Positions 63,179 through 64,000 of a stretch of DNA of 64,000 nucleotides are shown here, piece after piece (the stretch's first letter is position 1; each line of letters starts with the position of its first letter). The stretch covers positions 1 to 64,000 of the forward strand of contig CAIXUZ010000025.1 in the NCBI GenBank assembly GCA_903922735.1, given 5' to 3'. This DNA is from an uncultured Verrucomicrobia subdivision 3 bacterium (GTDB taxonomy: Bacteria; Verrucomicrobiota; Verrucomicrobiia; Limisphaerales; UBA11358). Under the pieces are notes generated by a model. The model was given only the letters and a program-made list of their open reading frames with translations, had not been told where the DNA came from and did not search any database. The position numbers and the translations under genes are program-made.

Positions 63179-63604
63179 GTGAGCCTCAAACACATCGCCC
63201 GCGAGCTCCGCCGCAACCAGACGGATGACGAAAAGGCGCTCTGGCGGGCGTTGCGCGGACGGCGTTTTGCCGGTTTCAAATTCCGCCGACAGCACACGAT
63301 CGGAGATCATATTCTGGATATCTACTGCGCCGATGCAAAACTGGCCGTGGAACTGGACGGCTCGCAACACGGTCATCCCGATGGAATGCAGCGCGACACC
63401 GAGCGGGAGAAATTTCTGGCAGAACAAGGCATCGAAACGCTGCGATTTTGGAACCGGCATTGGCGCGAAAATCGCGAAGGATGCTTGCTGGAAATCTGGC
63501 ATGCCGTCCAGCAACGGTCTGGCTGCGTGCGAGTGATGAAGAATGCGGAGGAGCAAAGATTCATTCCACCGGATTTGAAGCGGGTCAAACTTCCAAAAAA
63601 CTGA
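63179..63604 (+). CDS. DUF559 endonuclease-like protein (Vsr/PD-(D/E)xK-like fold)
   Basis: 141 residues from GTG 63179. The typical start LKHIARELRRNQTDDEKALW is followed by LRGRRFAGFKFRRQHTIG, then the nuclease-like core GDHILDIYCADAKLAVELDG (Asp of ILD, Glu of VELDG) and RDTEREKFLAEQGIETLRFW, ending near ENREGCLLEIWHAV. DUF559 is related to very-short-patch-repair endonucleases, though activity is mostly unproven. The gene is tightly bracketed by two identical 42-bp hairpin repeats, the second starting 3 bp after its stop. Confidence 0.9.
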   Translation: MSLKHIARELRRNQTDDEKALWRALRGRRFAGFKFRRQHTIGDHILDIYCADAKLAVELDGSQHGHPDGMQRDTEREKFLAEQGIETLRFWNRHWRENREGCLLEIWHAVQQRSGCVRVMKNAEEQRFIPPDLKRVKLPKN

Positions 63605-63606
63605 GG

Positions 63607-63648
63607 CTCCTCACCCCGGCCCTCTCCTCGTTTAGCGAGGAGAGGGAG
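63607..63648. repeat. 42-bp hairpin repeat, right copy
   Basis: Same sequence and orientation as 63087-63128, start-to-start distance 520 bp. Begins 3 bp after the DUF559 stop and could act as its terminator stem although it lacks a T-run. Confidence 0.9.
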
Positions 63649-63796
63649 CCAGACAGAGGCGGCCACAACCAGATCAATCGCCGGGAACAGTTCGCCGGTT
63701 GGCGCATCCAGGCCGGTGTTTTACCGGCGAATGGCCGCGGCGGCAAATGGATTTGCTCTTGCATCAAAATAGGCGCTTTCGCAAGCTGACAGCAGC

Positions 63797-64000
63797 ATGA
63801 AAATCACAGACGTTTTGCGGGCGGAACACGCGGTGTTCCATAATCTTTTTGACCACCTTGAGACGACGGTGCCCCGCGTCAGGACTTTGGCGGAGGTGAA
63901 AGGCCTTGCCACCCTGGTGGAGAAACTGCACGGCCCCCATTCGAAGACGGAAGACGATTTGTTCATCGAACCGCTGGAACCCTATTTCGACCAGATGGGC
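63797..64000 (+). CDS. Hemerythrin (HHE) domain protein, 3' end missing
   Basis: First 68 codons from ATG 63797, cut by the window edge. MKITDVLRAEHAVFHNLFDH and HGPHSKTEDDLFIEPLEPYF show the histidines and acidic residues of a di-iron HHE helical bundle (H11, H15, H19, then H49-x2-H-type region with E53). Such proteins bind O2 or act in nitrosative or oxidative stress. No ribosome-binding site is obvious. Identification is from the N-terminal half only. Confidence 0.75.
   Translation, partial: MKITDVLRAEHAVFHNLFDHLETTVPRVRTLAEVKGLATLVEKLHGPHSKTEDDLFIEPLEPYFDQMG

Overview
This window reads as a chromosomal segment of a Verrucomicrobiota bacterium, probably near the Pedosphaera/Limisphaera group. 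That placement is inferred from a PEP-CTERM secreted protein, many secreted polysaccharide-degrading enzymes without SusC/SusD partners, a small FN3-domain protein, moderately high GC, weak Shine-Dalgarno signals and abundant degenerate intergenic repeats. No rRNA is present; the only RNA gene is tRNA-Val(GAC). Both ends cut genes: purM on the left and a hemerythrin-like gene on the right.

Layout. 1-11.8 kb: purM and purD, separated by a secreted polysaccharide lyase / GH95 / polysaccharide lyase cassette, then an inactive-looking S41-like protein and a 725-residue fusion of low-molecular-weight phosphatase, RpiB and serine hydroxymethyltransferase. 11.8-16.8 kb: GH78-like rhamnosidase, archaeal-type phosphoglycerate mutase, PgsA and a RodZ-like HTH protein. 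16.8-21 kb: an FN3 protein, a 0.6-kb array with strict 21-bp phasing, and a compact minus-strand operon (membrane protein, radical SAM/SPASM enzyme, methyltransferase, tiny lipobox peptide) in which every junction is a 4-bp ATGA overlap. 21-26.8 kb: FtsK, HU, RNase R, tRNA-Val. 26.9-33.8 kb: a second carbohydrate operon (DUF6259 protein, CE7-type esterase, SDR, Tat-exported GHL6-type protein) ending in a decayed MFS transporter. 33.9-40.5 kb: Gnd, FKBP isomerase, aquaporin, small conserved proteins, a TPR protein and AroC. 40.5-42.2 kb: gene-poor, repeat-rich, with a TypA 3' remnant. 42.2-51.2 kb: PEP-CTERM protein, SpoIIE-type phosphatase, EF-G paralogue, MiaB, PdxH and a DUF481 protein. 51.2-57.2 kb: gyrB and gyrA with a PIN-type toxin-antitoxin pair between them. 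57.4-64 kb: recQ split at a C9 tract, gcvP, a DUF559 nuclease-like gene bracketed by identical 42-bp hairpin repeats, and the start of a hemerythrin gene.

How the genes fit together. The fusion protein supplies ribose-5-phosphate (for PRPP) and glycine plus one-carbon units, all inputs of the pathway containing PurD and PurM. Gnd feeds the same pentose pool, GcvP the same glycine/C1 pool, and PdxH makes the PLP that both SHMT and GcvP need. The carbohydrate operons look specialised for fucose-, rhamnose- and uronate-rich polysaccharides.

A recurring theme is repeat sequence entering genes: a palindrome in miaB, a palindrome in a signal-peptide coding region and a purine-rich insert in one of two lyase paralogues. 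The most unusual objects are the triple fusion, the 21-bp phased array, the ATGA-coupled radical-SAM operon, and the toxin-antitoxin module with its own promoter and palindrome between the gyrase genes.
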